Positions 10,980 to 20,947 of a stretch of DNA of 64,000 nt are shown here, piece by piece; position 1 is the stretch's first letter; each line of letters opens with the position of its first letter. The stretch is from Glutinoglossum americanum (Eukaryota > Ascomycota > Geoglossomycetes > Geoglossales > Geoglossaceae), in the NCBI GenBank assembly GCA_020080175.1, contig JAGHQL010000012.1:62001-126000 (forward strand), read 5' to 3'. Under the pieces are notes generated by a model. The model did not search any database, was not told the origin of the DNA, and saw nothing but the letters and a program-made list of their open reading frames with translations. The position numbers were made by a program, and so were the translations under genes.

Positions 10980-12265
10980 ATGGCTGAGACTCATCCGCCA
11001 CCAGTTCCGGCATATGGCCTTCCTCCACCATACCCGCCATACCCTTTCCCCCCGCTCCTCCCACCACCTCGCAACAGCTCGATACCGATTCCAGCACCAG
11101 TCCACCCCTACCACAGGAACGGTGCACTTGCTCCTCAAACGTTCACTAGCTACGCCTCGGTTGACAGGTGGCAGCAACCGGCTGCCCCAATCGAGAGGCT
11201 CATATCGAATGAAATTAGCCCGCCACCCGGCCTCTATCCTCCGTACCCACCATACTCGGCTCCCACTTTCGAATCTCGCACAGACCCGGGATCCAGACCA
11301 CCGCCTCGGATGGAAAGGGCAAGGTGAGCAAGAGAAGATGGGATCGTGGAAGGTCCTGTTTGGTCACAGCTAATGACTCGGCGAAGGCATCCCGCACCAG
11401 CAATGCCATCACCTACATACACCGTGAGGCAAGGTTCCGACGGGTCTTACCAGACCTCTACCCCTCACTCTGCTGATGTCGTCCCATCGCCCGGGAGCGC
11501 ATCTGCCCTAGGCCCTCCAGAGAACTCTCCGAGGAACAGGTCAGGAACTCTGATTGCCGAGAGTCACGGCTTTGCTGCATACTGACAACGATCCACAGTG
11601 ATGGCAGATACGAGATTAGAGTGCGACAACAGCCCGAGGCAGCTCGATCTTGCGGTTTTGGTGAGCGCGACCGGCGAGTCATCGACCCTCCGCCCATCGT
11701 TGAACTAGTGGTGAAAGATCTTAAAACGGGACTTCCCGATCAATCAGAGCTTCGTTATCCATTCAACGTCCTACATTGTACGTTGTGGAGCGCCGATGGA
11801 AAGTCGGACGAGACGGCACTGGTCGCGCAGGACAGAATACGCACAAATCGGCGACTCATGGGCACGCTTGTGTCATCGCCATTCTTTGGAAAGGACGACC
11901 TGGACCAAGAGGGCTCATTTTTCTGTTTTCCCGACCTGTCGTGTCGGACACCGGGGAAGTACAGATTACGCTTCGTCCTCATGCGGCTGGATCCAGACAA
12001 GGTCCAGTACGGTGGCCGCTCTTCCACCATCACTTCGGCGATGAGCGACGTCTTTACAGTCTTCAACGCTAAGGATTTTCCGGGAATGAAGGCTAGCACG
12101 CCACTTACCAAAGCTTTAAAGCGCCAGGGCTGCGCAATTTCAGTCAAAAAGGGCAACGAGAGGGCAAACGCGAGCGAGAGGAACCTCACCCGGACCTTCG
12201 AGGAGCTGAGCGGAGAGGAGGAGGAGGAGACTGAGGGTGGAAGATCGAAGAGAAGAAGAAAGTGA
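10980..12265 (+). CDS. velC: Velvet-domain regulator, VelC type
   Basis: Exons 10980-11323, 11387-11539, 11599-12265; 387 residues. Introns are 63 and 59 bases, both phase 2. The N-terminal 160 residues are Pro/Tyr-rich and disordered-looking. The velvet domain (about 166-350) starts DGRYEIRVRQQPE and includes DRRVIDPPPIVEL, GTLVSSPFFGKD, FFCFPDLSCRTPG and a terminal DFPGM block. DLSCRTPG and the single-exon domain fit VelC better than VelB (split domain) or VosA. An acidic stretch and RSKRRRK, a likely nuclear localisation signal, close the protein. Velvet proteins bind DNA and link development with secondary metabolism in filamentous fungi (known of the family). An in-frame ATG at 10914 would add 22 residues; the uORF at 10901 favours 10980 slightly. 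Subfamily assignment is less certain than the velvet domain. Confidence 0.87.
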
Positions 12266-12871
12266 TCAACGACAGGTTGAAGCAAGCGATAGTAATGGAT
12301 GAGGAGCCAGCAATGAATCTGGTTCGGAACTTTTAAATCGCCTTGTGCGGGGCATCGATCGATGCAGAGAGGCTTTCGCGGCATCTAATAGCTCCCAGGA
12401 AGGGAGAGGGAGGCCATTTGCCAGGTTTGCAGGCGCAATTTGGATATGCATTTAAGATAAAGGGCGACGATACTACGAGAGCGTTACACTATTTCCCATG
12501 TACTAAGCATTTTTGTAAATCTTCATGAGCATTCACCATCGCCCCCTCGGGCGATCTCCATCAACCGCTCTCCCCTCATCTGCCCAGAGTAGAACTTTCA
12601 GTCTGGAGATTTTGTGAGACTTTTGTTGTGGGAGAGCGTCCTGCGTGTCTTGTGTGTTTTGTATGTTTTGCGTGTTCTGTGTGTTTTGTGTATGTATATA
12701 TTGTGTAGGGCTGTGCTAAGCTGCATCCGGTTAGCGCACAGCAATACAGAGCGCGACGAACAAAATCCCACCTCCAATGCTCGGCCTTGCTCTCTTTTCC
12801 TTTCCTCTTTCCCCCTGGCAACAGCCAGGATCGGCAACACCTACTCGATCCTCCTCACTCAATATCCCGTC
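12266..12871. other. velC-CTP synthase spacer
   Basis: Holds the velC 3' UTR and the CTP synthase promoter. A T/G-rich run of diverged GTGTTTTGT-like units lies at about 12630-12700, and a CT-rich stretch at 12785-12815 just before the start codon, as is common upstream of fungal housekeeping genes. No gene seen. Confidence 0.55.
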
Positions 12872-14992
12872 ATGAAATACGTTCTAGTATCTGGAGGTAA
12901 ATATGCAGCATCCCGGACCCGGCGGGACTGTCAAACTGACGTTTCGTTTCGCAGGTGTCATCAGCGGCATCGGGAAGGGTGTAATCGGTATGCTGTGCCC
13001 CGCCAAAAGTTCCACTTTACGCGCTCGTGAAGCCAACAAACTCACGCGACAACAGCTTCTTCCACGGGTCTGCTGCTCAAGACGGTCGGATTGAAGATAG
13101 GTCTCCCGATCCGACACGTCGTCCTGCCCGAAACATCTAAGAAAATGCTGACTGGCTTTCTACGTGTCATCCATAAAGATTGACCCTTATATGAATGTCG
13201 ATGCCGGCACAATGGCCCCTACTGAGTATGCCCGGCTTACCTGCATCGAAAACGCTAAGCCTAATTGGCTGAGATATGACACAGGCATGGAGAGGTTTTC
13301 GTCCTGGATGATGGAGGGGAAGTTGACCTGGACTTGGGCAACTATGAACGATATCTCAACATCACCTTGACGCGAGAGAATAATATCACAACAGGAAAGA
13401 TCTATCAACACGTAATCGAACGGGAGCGGCGCGGTGACTATCTTGGGCGGACTGTCCAGGTGGTGCCTCACCTGACAGATGCCATCCAGGATTGGATTGA
13501 ACGGGTAGCGCGGATACCTGTCGATGACACCAATGAAGAGCCTGATGTCTGCATAATTGAACTTGGGGGCACGGTGGGGGATATTGAGAGTGGGCCATTC
13601 ATTGAAGCCATGCGGCAGTTGCGCAGACGAGCTGGCAAAGACAATTTTTTGCAGATACATGTGTCCCTGATCCCCGTCGTGGGGGGCGAACAAAAGACCA
13701 AACCCACCCAGCAAGCCATCCGGGATGTACGCAGTGCAGGATTGAGCCCTGACCTTGTAAGATGATCACCTCTGTGGCTCGCACATTCGCCTCAAAAACC
13801 TGCTGATGTCGGGTGTCGTGTATAGATTGCATGCCGCTGTATCCAGCCCCTGCACAGTTCCACGACCGACAAAATCGCGCAATTCTGCCAAGTAGAGCCT
13901 GACCAAGTTGTCGCTGTGCATGATGTATCCTCTACGTATCACGTCCCGCTGCTTCTCGAAAACCAAGGTCTTATTGGCCTCCTTCGCAACATCCTTAAGC
14001 TTGAAGCCCTCACCATATCTCCTCGCCTTTGGAGAAAGGGAAGGGACGTTTGGACGGAATGGAAAACACTCACAGTCTCGCAGGATAGGCTCTTTGAATC
14101 CGTTTCGATTGCCCTCGTAGGCAAATACACGAACCTACACGACTCTTACCTTAGCGTTATTAAGTCCCTTGAGCATGCGTCGATGCGATGTGGTAAGAAG
14201 CTCAACCTCATCTGGGTTGACGCTTCGCATCTGGAACAACAGACCAGTCAGGATAGCCCTGCGGAGTTCCACAAAGCCTGGCATGAAGTCTGCACCGCTA
14301 ATGGTATACTAGTTCCTGGAGGTTTTGGACACCGAGGTACTGAAGGCATGATTGCTGCTGCGAAGTGGGCTCGGCAAAATAAGACTCCATACCTGGGTAT
14401 CTGCCTCGGTATGCAGATTGCGGTCATTGAATTTGCTAGAAACGTCTGCAATATCCCACACGCGTCATCTGGGGAGTTCGCCGAACGATGCTCGGACCCT
14501 GTCGTCATCTTCATGCCCGAGATCGACAAGACCAAACTCGGTGGCACCATGAGGTTAGGCTTACGCCCCACACTCTTCCAGGCGGGTAGCGAGTGGAGTA
14601 AGCTCCGACGGCTCTACGGCGAGAAGGAGGAAATCCTCGAGCGCCATCGCCATCGCTACGAGGTGAACCCGCAATACATCGACCGCCTAGCTTCATGCGG
14701 TTTGGAATTCATCGGAAGGGACGACAAGGGCGAGCGAATGGAGATCTTGGAGCTGCGTGATCATCCCTGGTACGTGGGCGTCCAGTTTCACCCGGAATAC
14801 CTGAGCAGGGTCCTACACCCGAGTAGGCCATATCTCGGATTTGTAGCGGCGAGCGCGGGGTGTCTGGACGAGGTCTTCTCGTCGGTTCCTGCTGTTGACA
14901 CTAACGGCGTCTACCATGGATATGGACGTGGTGGTAGTGCTACCGTTACAGGTTTGACGAATGGTGTTGTCGGGGGTGGTCAAACCGTTTGA
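12872..14992 (+). CDS. URA7: CTP synthase
   Basis: Converts UTP to CTP using glutamine, the last step of pyrimidine nucleotide synthesis. Exons: 12872-12896, 12955-12987, 13056-13096, 13164-13225, 13285-13756, 13826-14992; 599 residues. The N-terminal synthetase domain shows [32 protein letters not shown] and [11 protein letters not shown]. The C-terminal glutamine amidotransferase shows PGGFGHRG, nucleophile Cys404 in GICLGMQ, and His533 in VQFHPEY. Five introns sit mostly in the 5' third. Four are GT-AG; the third (13097-13163) starts ATAG and ends CTAC, and only that pair of borders restores the invariant GLKV-SSIKID junction (see its own entry). The first three exons are only 25, 33 and 41 bases. 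A Gly/Val-rich C-terminal tail is typical of fungal forms. Confidence 0.97.
13097..13163 (+). other. Apparent AT-AC intron in CTP synthase
   Basis: 67 bases, phase 0, beginning ATAGGT and ending CTAC, with a CTGAC branch-like site (in GCTGACT) about a dozen bases before the 3' end. The flanking exons encode GLK and VSSIKID, the expected length and residues of this conserved block. The borders cannot slide by one base either way, and no GT-AG pair nearby gives the conserved junction: reading on, or splicing at the nearest AG, runs into a stop before SSIKID. The donor is a G1-to-A version of a GTAGGT site paired with a G-to-C change at the last base, as in U2-type AT-AC introns. A sequencing error is the alternative. 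Confidence 0.65.
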
Positions 14993-16450
14993 GAACTGGG
15001 GAATTGTGAAGGGGGGGCAAGGGGAAGATAGGAACCGGCTCGGGTGAAAGGGAAAATCTAATTTTCTTCCTCAAGCACATGTTTCTTTTGACCGTCTTTG
15101 ACTGGGCAGAAGACAAAATGACGTGTAGGATTTTGGACGAAATTCACGATGGGTTTCTCTCCCCTGATCACGGCCGCGATCACGTCCTCGAGGAGGGAAC
15201 GACAGATACGGGCAAGAGAATTACCTTAGAAAAGCTTCTTTCCGCGTTGCCTGCGAAAAAAAAAAAACCCTTCCATGTACTCAGTTCCACGACATGCCCT
15301 CTTTGGGAGTAAATTACAGTCCGTGTCGTTTTTTTTATTTTTCCTTATTTTTTTTTTCTTATTAGACAAAAGATCAGATTTCAAAGACGGGGGAAATGAG
15401 GGTTTAAAAAATCACCCTCCCTGCCGTATCCCATCCCCGTATGTATGTACTTGTACAGTAAGCAGATCCCCCCCTCCCAAAAAAAAATAAAATAAAGTGG
15501 TAAAAGAAGCAGCTGCTTTTCTTTTTCGGATCTGGAGTCCGATGTCCCGTTGGCCCGTGCAACTTGGTCTGTGCATTGCGCCGACTCTTCTTCTTCTGAA
15601 GGGGCGTTTTAACATTGTTTTTCTTTTTTTTTTTTTTCTTTCTTTCAATCCTTCCTTTTTTTTGTCTTCCGGATTCTCGTTCGAATTCTTCATCTCTTTT
15701 CCCCGGGAACGTTTCTAAGGAGGAGGAGGAGAGAACGCATGGCTCTTTATTTTTTTTTTTGGGGTTTTTTTAATTCCCTCTCTTTTGTGCCTTTCTTCCG
15801 GAGGGTGGTGATCGGGGAGATGTGCGTATGTGCGACGACGTACCTGCGTCTCTCTCCTTCTCTCGGTGCAATAGGGTGGTAGTAGGTGGGTTCGTTTCTC
15901 GTACGGGCTAGAGTGCGGTGGGTGTCGATATGAGGCGGGTAAGTTTGGCAAACAGGCAAAGGGACGGAGAGGAGGAGTCTTCGAATGGGAATCGGTTATT
16001 AAAGTGTCGTGGATATCTTTCACTCGTGTCATGTTCACTTGTCCTATTTGTTTGCCGTTGTCTGGAAACCTGTCGTCGTTGTCGTTGTGGCTGTTGCCGT
16101 GAGGGCAGAAATCGAGTGAATCTTCATCGACTGGTGAATGAGTCAACGAAAAGAAGACAAGGCCTTAGCCTAGCCGCACCTCACTTCTTAGCACACATAC
16201 ACACACACGCACACGCACACGCACACACGCGCACGCACAAACAGACGGTACCCCGATAGTCTAGCTATCAGCGGATATAACCAAGCTGGGAACATCTACC
16301 CTAGCGCTTCGTGCTATTTAAAACCCCTCGGTTCACTCACTACTGTTTGCTTTTCAACTTGTGTTCTCTCTACATTCGATACTCGAAAAACAACAGCGTA
16401 CTGAGCATTTCTTCTAGACGGAAACTGGGGGTTCAGAGAAATCATCTATC
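14993..16450. other. Spacer between CTP synthase and the AIG2-like gene
   Basis: About 1.46 kb with both genes reading rightward. It contains long T and C/T runs (15320-15360, 15620-15665, 15745-15785), a GTATGTAC site at 15443, and a CA-rich dinucleotide tract at about 16195-16245. No coding frame with protein-like composition. Confidence 0.6.
16195..16245. repeat. CA-rich microsatellite
   Basis: An imperfect (CA)n run with GC interruptions, about 210 bases upstream of the start codon of the AIG2-like gene. Confidence 0.8.
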
Positions 16451-17188
16451 ATGACGCAAGATAAAAAGAATAAGAATAAGAATAGGGAGGAGGCCGTGGC
16501 GACAGGTTCTGGTGATACGGAGACGATAGCCGCAAAACGCGAGGAGGCTGCCCCTACGGCCAGCAAGGAGAGCAAGGAGAGCAAGGCTGGGAATAAAAAG
16601 GGCAAGGAGAACCCTGAAGACGACTTCTCTATCGTCCTCCCAATGAAACATCACCACATGACCCCAGACCAATACCGCACCATCCAACCCACCAACTCTC
16701 TCCCCCTCTTCATCTACGGCTCCCTCCTACTCCCACACATCCTCCACAGCGCCACAGGCGAAGAAACACCAATGATCGAACTGGTAAAAAACACAACGGG
16801 AGCCACACTCCACGGCTACCGCCGCCACGCCATAGCCAACGCGTCCTTCCCAGCGATCGTCCCCAACGCCTCCCACTCCGTCTCCGGCGCGCTAGTCCTC
16901 GGCCTTAGCGACGAAGAAAGAGAATCCGTGAAGTCGTTCGAGAGCGGGATGTACGACAGGGTGACGGTGGACGTCGAGATCGAGATGGTCGCCGGGGACG
17001 TGCCTGAGGGGTGGCTGCTCAAGACTGAGACCGTGAAGGCGGAGACGTATGTTTGGAATTATAGCGTGGGGGCGACGTTTGGGATCGTGCCGGTGGAGGA
17101 GAGGGAGTGGTCGATTGCGCCGCTTGTAAAGGGGGCTTGGGTTGGGGTTGGAGGAGGGGAGTTGGAGAGTGAGGGGGAGAGTGGTTGA
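16451..17188 (+). CDS. AIG2/gamma-glutamylcyclotransferase-fold protein
   Basis: A single exon of 245 residues. The first about 70 residues are Lys/Glu/Ala-rich and low-complexity. The folded part begins with LPLFIYGSLLLPHIL, the YGSL nucleotide-loop-like motif that opens the AIG2/BtrG/GGCT fold. It continues through LHGYRRHAI and GALVLGLSDEE to ESGMYDRVTVDVE, with the usual acidic residue and Tyr-x-Arg pattern, and ends in a Gly/Glu-rich tail. Members are gamma-glutamyl cyclotransferases or amine cyclotransferases; the substrate here cannot be told. The charged N-terminal extension is longer than in typical 150-180 residue members. Confidence 0.75.
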   Translation: MTQDKKNKNKNREEAVATGSGDTETIAAKREEAAPTASKESKESKAGNKKGKENPEDDFSIVLPMKHHHMTPDQYRTIQPTNSLPLFIYGSLLLPHILHSATGEETPMIELVKNTTGATLHGYRRHAIANASFPAIVPNASHSVSGALVLGLSDEERESVKSFESGMYDRVTVDVEIEMVAGDVPEGWLLKTETVKAETYVWNYSVGATFGIVPVEEREWSIAPLVKGAWVGVGGGELESEGESG

Positions 17189-17689
17189 GGGGGGGTAGGC
17201 CTCTTTGGGAGTTTCCCTGGGCGTAACGAACGAGACGTAACGAACGAGAAGGAGAGAAAGAAAGAATAAAAGAAAAAAAGAAGGGCCCTAGCTGCTCGCC
17301 TTGGAGCGTCTCCCTCCACACAAACCGCATACTTTTGTAAACAACTTACCGCGTCCAAACCCGCGATATTAGACGAACTCGGCGGCCCCGCGTCAGATGA
17401 GCAGGAATCCACCTAAGACCGTACATACGATATCCCAAATGAAACGATTTCCTTTTTACTAGTGGGTGTGCAAACGACCATACCCGAAGCTAATGCAAAA
17501 CATCTCACACACGTTAGGGGGTAGGTTGGCGGTCTGGTTTGGGGGGTTAGGAGAAACCGCCTCCCGGGAATGACTGTGCACCTACGCATAGGTAGGAGAT
17601 GAACTACCTGCAATAATCCAAAATTTTCAGCGGTCACTATTCGGGGGTCCCGCGAGGCGAGGGACTCTCGAGCCAGACGCGTCAATGCT
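17189..17689. other. Convergent spacer
   Basis: Two 3' ends face each other. It contains a GTACATAC site at 17421 and no credible gene. Confidence 0.55.
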
Positions 17690-18906
17690 TCACGTAATTG
17701 TAATTTTGCCACTATCGCCAATATGTACTCTCCCGCCCTTCCACCTCGCCTTCACCCTCGCGGCCTCGGCCGCAAATGCTTGGTTCCTCTCTGCTTTATC
17801 CACCCACACCAACCCCTCGGAGCCCTTGCCCTCGTCCTTCAACATCAGCGCAAGGCTAAGTTGGCTTGGTGCGAATTCCCGGGTGGCCGCGAGGATGAAC
17901 CACTCCATCGCCATTCGCCGGAATACTGAATTGTTCTTGGCGGATGCCTGTTGGAGGTAAAACATGCCTAGGTTGTGCTGTGCTTTCACTATTCCAGAGA
18001 CCGCGGCTTTCATGGTGTAGGTGTGGTAATCTTTATGCTCAGGGGGTAGAGTGAGGGTATAGTAGAAGGCTGCGTTGGGATCATTGAGATCGGCCCCCTT
18101 TTTCAGTGCTGCTTCTCCGCCGGCCCGATCGTTTAGTTTTAGTTTTAGTTGTCCAATCGACAGCCACGCGCTAGCCACTCCACTTTCAAACCCAAGATCT
18201 TTGTCCCATTCAGTTTCCGTGGCTTCTTGGAAAAGCTTTAGAGCTTGTGGTCCTTTCCCTTCTTTTTCTAAGATCCTGCCAAGAAGGACCATAGATGCGG
18301 GATTTCCCGCCCTGGAGAGTGCCGAGAGGTGACGGAGCGTAAGCTCCATGCCTGGGCGTGTAAGCATTTCTGCCTGTTGAGGCCGGGGGGCTTGTAGTGC
18401 CCGAGAGACAAGAGCGATTGTCGCTTGGGGGTCTGAGAGCGTGGAGGCTGCAAGAAGAAGAGGAATGACAAGTGTATTTTGCAAATCAGGGTTAAAAGGT
18501 CCGATTGCCTCTGAGAGAGCTGTGATCTCTCGGGGGCTTATATCGTATTCTGTGCATATTTGAGCATCTTGTTTGCGTAGGGCGCGGGAGGCAGGAGAGA
18601 AATACGTTTGGAGAGCTTTACCACCTGGTTTATTTTAAGGTTAGGCCTAAAAGCCATACACTCCGCCATAAACTCCTTGGCCTTTCCTTCATCTTTAACG
18701 GTTCCGGTTTCTATGTTGGGTGTCGGGATAACAGGCGGAAGGTTATTTGGCCTCGCTACTTGTTGCGCTCTCCGGACCGAGGGTGACTTAGACTTCCTTG
18801 GAGAAGCAAGGGCGAATCTTGGGGAAGTTCGGAACAATCTCCTCCTTGTATATGTTGGATGGTTTGATGTAGCACCAGTCAAACCTGCCAATTGGCGACG
18901 GATCAT
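17690..18906 (-). CDS. Sel1-like repeat protein, probably mitochondrial
   Basis: Exon 1 is 18906-18660. Exon 2 starts at 18624 or 18615 and runs to 17690; 393 or 390 residues. The first ATG that keeps the frame gives an Arg/Ser-rich N-terminus (RRQLAG, TRRRLFRTSPRF), typical of a mitochondrial targeting peptide. The C-terminal 250 residues form helical Sel1/TPR-like pairs, for example ASAWLSIGQLKLKL, AQHNLGMFYLQQA and APSQLSLALMLKDEGKG. The intron is needed to leave a frame that stops at 18538 and to enter the QTYFSPASRALRKQ frame. It would be 35 bases (acceptor ACCAG) or 44 bases (acceptor GTAAAG), both very short. Its start faces the U3-associated gene 133 bases away. No specific function assigned. 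Confidence 0.75.
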
Positions 18907-19039
18907 GTTGGTCAATGGAGGTCGTAAGGGCCAACCAGGTTCATTATGATTGAGCCTCGCTGCCAAGACCTGCCTTAGCCAAGACTTTTTATTCAACCAG
19001 CCCAAGTTCGCACAAACCGATAATAATAATTTGGTTTAA
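18907..19039. promoter_or_regulatory. Compact divergent promoter
   Basis: Only 133 bases separate the two start codons (271 if the U3-associated protein starts at 19178), so the Sel1-repeat gene and the ribosome-biogenesis gene must share promoter DNA. A TAATAATAATTTGG run lies at 19020-19033. No known factor site was recognised. Confidence 0.5.
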
Positions 19040-20312
19040 ATGCTTCGACTATTCGTTAAAACAACAAAGTCGCTGTTCTTCCCCGCTCTGAATATTCCCC
19101 AGCAGAACCAAGAGCTGGCAGCACCGCCTCTCCCGGCGGAAGGAAATCCGACTTCATCTATTCGTTACTCTGTGGGCATGGTGCAGACAAGGAGGCAGAG
19201 TCGGTCATTTGATGGGGAGGGCATTAAAGGCAATGCCAACGCTGGCACGACGGAGCAAATCCCGACAACCCTTAAAAGATCTACTGGAGGGAACGGTAGT
19301 CCAATATCTGTGTCTAGGAAGCGGAGAAAAGTCATACCTGTGGAGAGATCTGTCGGGTCACCGGAGGACGTCTCAGACCCTGAGATGGAAGGTTCTATCA
19401 CACTACTTCCGGATCTGCCTGTTAGATCGAAAGGCAATGGAGAAGTGGCTGAAAGAGAGGCACGAGAGTTCATGACCTCCGGGACCTTGGAGCCGGAGGA
19501 GACGAAAACTCGGTCAAATGAACCTCCAAAACCGACTCACACTCGATTTGCAAGTGAAGAACCGGAGCCACGGATGGCAACCACAATAGACACTCCACGG
19601 GGGAATTCAGCAAAGCCTGTTGTTGAGGATTCGGAGGATGACGAGAGTGAAGATGACGCACCTGAAGCGGTTACGCTACTTTCCGGCCAGGACCAAGCAA
19701 GATCTAGAGAAGAGGAAGCTACGAAGGCATTGGAGAAGTACACTCCCCTTCTGCCCACTATAGAAACGTTCCAATTGGTTTTAGCGCTAATATTACTCTT
19801 GATTCTGTAGACAGGAAGTAGATGCTAGAAAGAAACGCAAGGAGCGCGATGCGAGGTTGAAGGAGCAGGCGGCTTCGTCTAGACGCAACAAGAAGCGCAA
19901 GTTTCGTGAGTTGGAGGAGGATGAAGCATCTATTGTAGTCCGGGGTGGCCCCGTGCTTACGAAACCTGGGGATCGCTCCTTCACGAAATCGGGTCTCCCG
20001 GCCCTTCTTCCTGACGAGGTTCTACTAGCGGAACCCGCTTTGAGACCACCGACACCCCCTTTGGAACGCAATGGCCGGAAGCAATCACAATTGGTAGGGA
20101 AGCACAAAATATTCAGGGAGAGGCCACCTAGAGATGTGAGGCGTGGACCTGTTAGAGTGCGTGTGCTGGAGTCGGCAAATGAATTCCTCCCGCCAAAAGT
20201 TAGGAAAGCGAGCAGCTCTATAAAGCAGAGGTGGCTTGCCGGAAGGCCTGGAAGGAACGGACATCCACAGATCGAGCGGCGCAAAGTTGGTGGGGGATTT
20301 TTAAGACGATAG
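19040..20312 (+). CDS. U3 snoRNA-associated protein (Utp16-like)
   Basis: Exons 19040-19737 and 19811-20312; intron 73 bases, phase 2; 399 residues. The protein is highly charged and mostly disordered: MVQTRRQSRS near the start, SRKRRK, acidic SEDDESEDD, then a basic coiled segment QEVDARKKRKERDARLKEQ followed by KKRKFREL. The C-terminal block RRGPVRVRVLE...NEFLPPKV ends in GGGFLRR. This layout, with a basic helix after an acidic stretch and a C-terminal GGGFLRR, matches the U3_snoRNA_assoc (Utp16/Bud21) family of the small-subunit processome in the nucleolus. The ATG at 19178 (MVQTRR) is an equally good start. It is co-linear with the next gene and divergent from the Sel1 gene. Confidence 0.65.
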
Positions 20313-20947
20313 ATACTAGAAGAGAACCGTTCAGGAAACTGGACTATGAAAAAGCCATTCCAACTGTAGGAGAGAGCCATGGATCAGCTGTAGGGCTATC
20401 TTCCGCTTACCCTGGTTGGTGGAGATGGATCCTCTATGAGCCATGAGAGGACTCATAGGTAAAAAAAATCAAGTGATTCTGTGTTACTGTAGTCCATATA
20501 AAAGCCAACCAAGGCGCGCCTCAGGTAGAATCGTTTAGGCCTAATTGAGGTTTTATCTTAGGGCCTCTTTGACTATCGTTTGTTCTTCTGATTATCCTCC
20601 TGCCCAATTGCACGCCGCCGTTGTCGAGCTGTGGTAGGTGGGTTTTTGCTTCTTCAAGTTGCCTCCTTGATATTAGCTTGTTATTGAGTAGAACTATCCC
20701 TATTCCAGTCATATCTTTGTCGGGAGATCGACGCTGCTTTATATCGTCGACGTCACTCCTTAAGCGACTGATCCATGTGAACGGTTTTCCTTTTCGAGAT
20801 AGACTATGCGTCGAGAGCTCTCCCCATACAACGAGTACGAAAGTACTATACCGTAGCATCTACAGGTCCAATGGCTTTAATTCATCTAATCGCCTAACCG
20901 TCCTTTCTTCTCCTATACCTTCTTTGTCTCTTACCTTGATATTGAGC
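20313..20947. other. Spacer upstream of the RMD1-like gene
   Basis: Holds the 3' end of the U3-associated gene and the RMD1-like promoter and leader. The RMD1-like frame stays open upstream of its ATG to about 20621, but that part is CT-rich and has no family resemblance, so I treat it as leader. Confidence 0.5.

Noticed and set aside
13097-13163. U12-type (minor spliceosome) intron in CTP synthase
   Set aside because: The donor ATAGGT does not match ATATCC and the branch is CTGAC rather than TTCCTTAAC; a U2-type AT-AC intron is more likely.
20621-20947. N-terminal extension of the RMD1-like protein
   Set aside because: It is open but begins without ATG and has CT-rich leader composition; the ATG at 20948 fits the family better.
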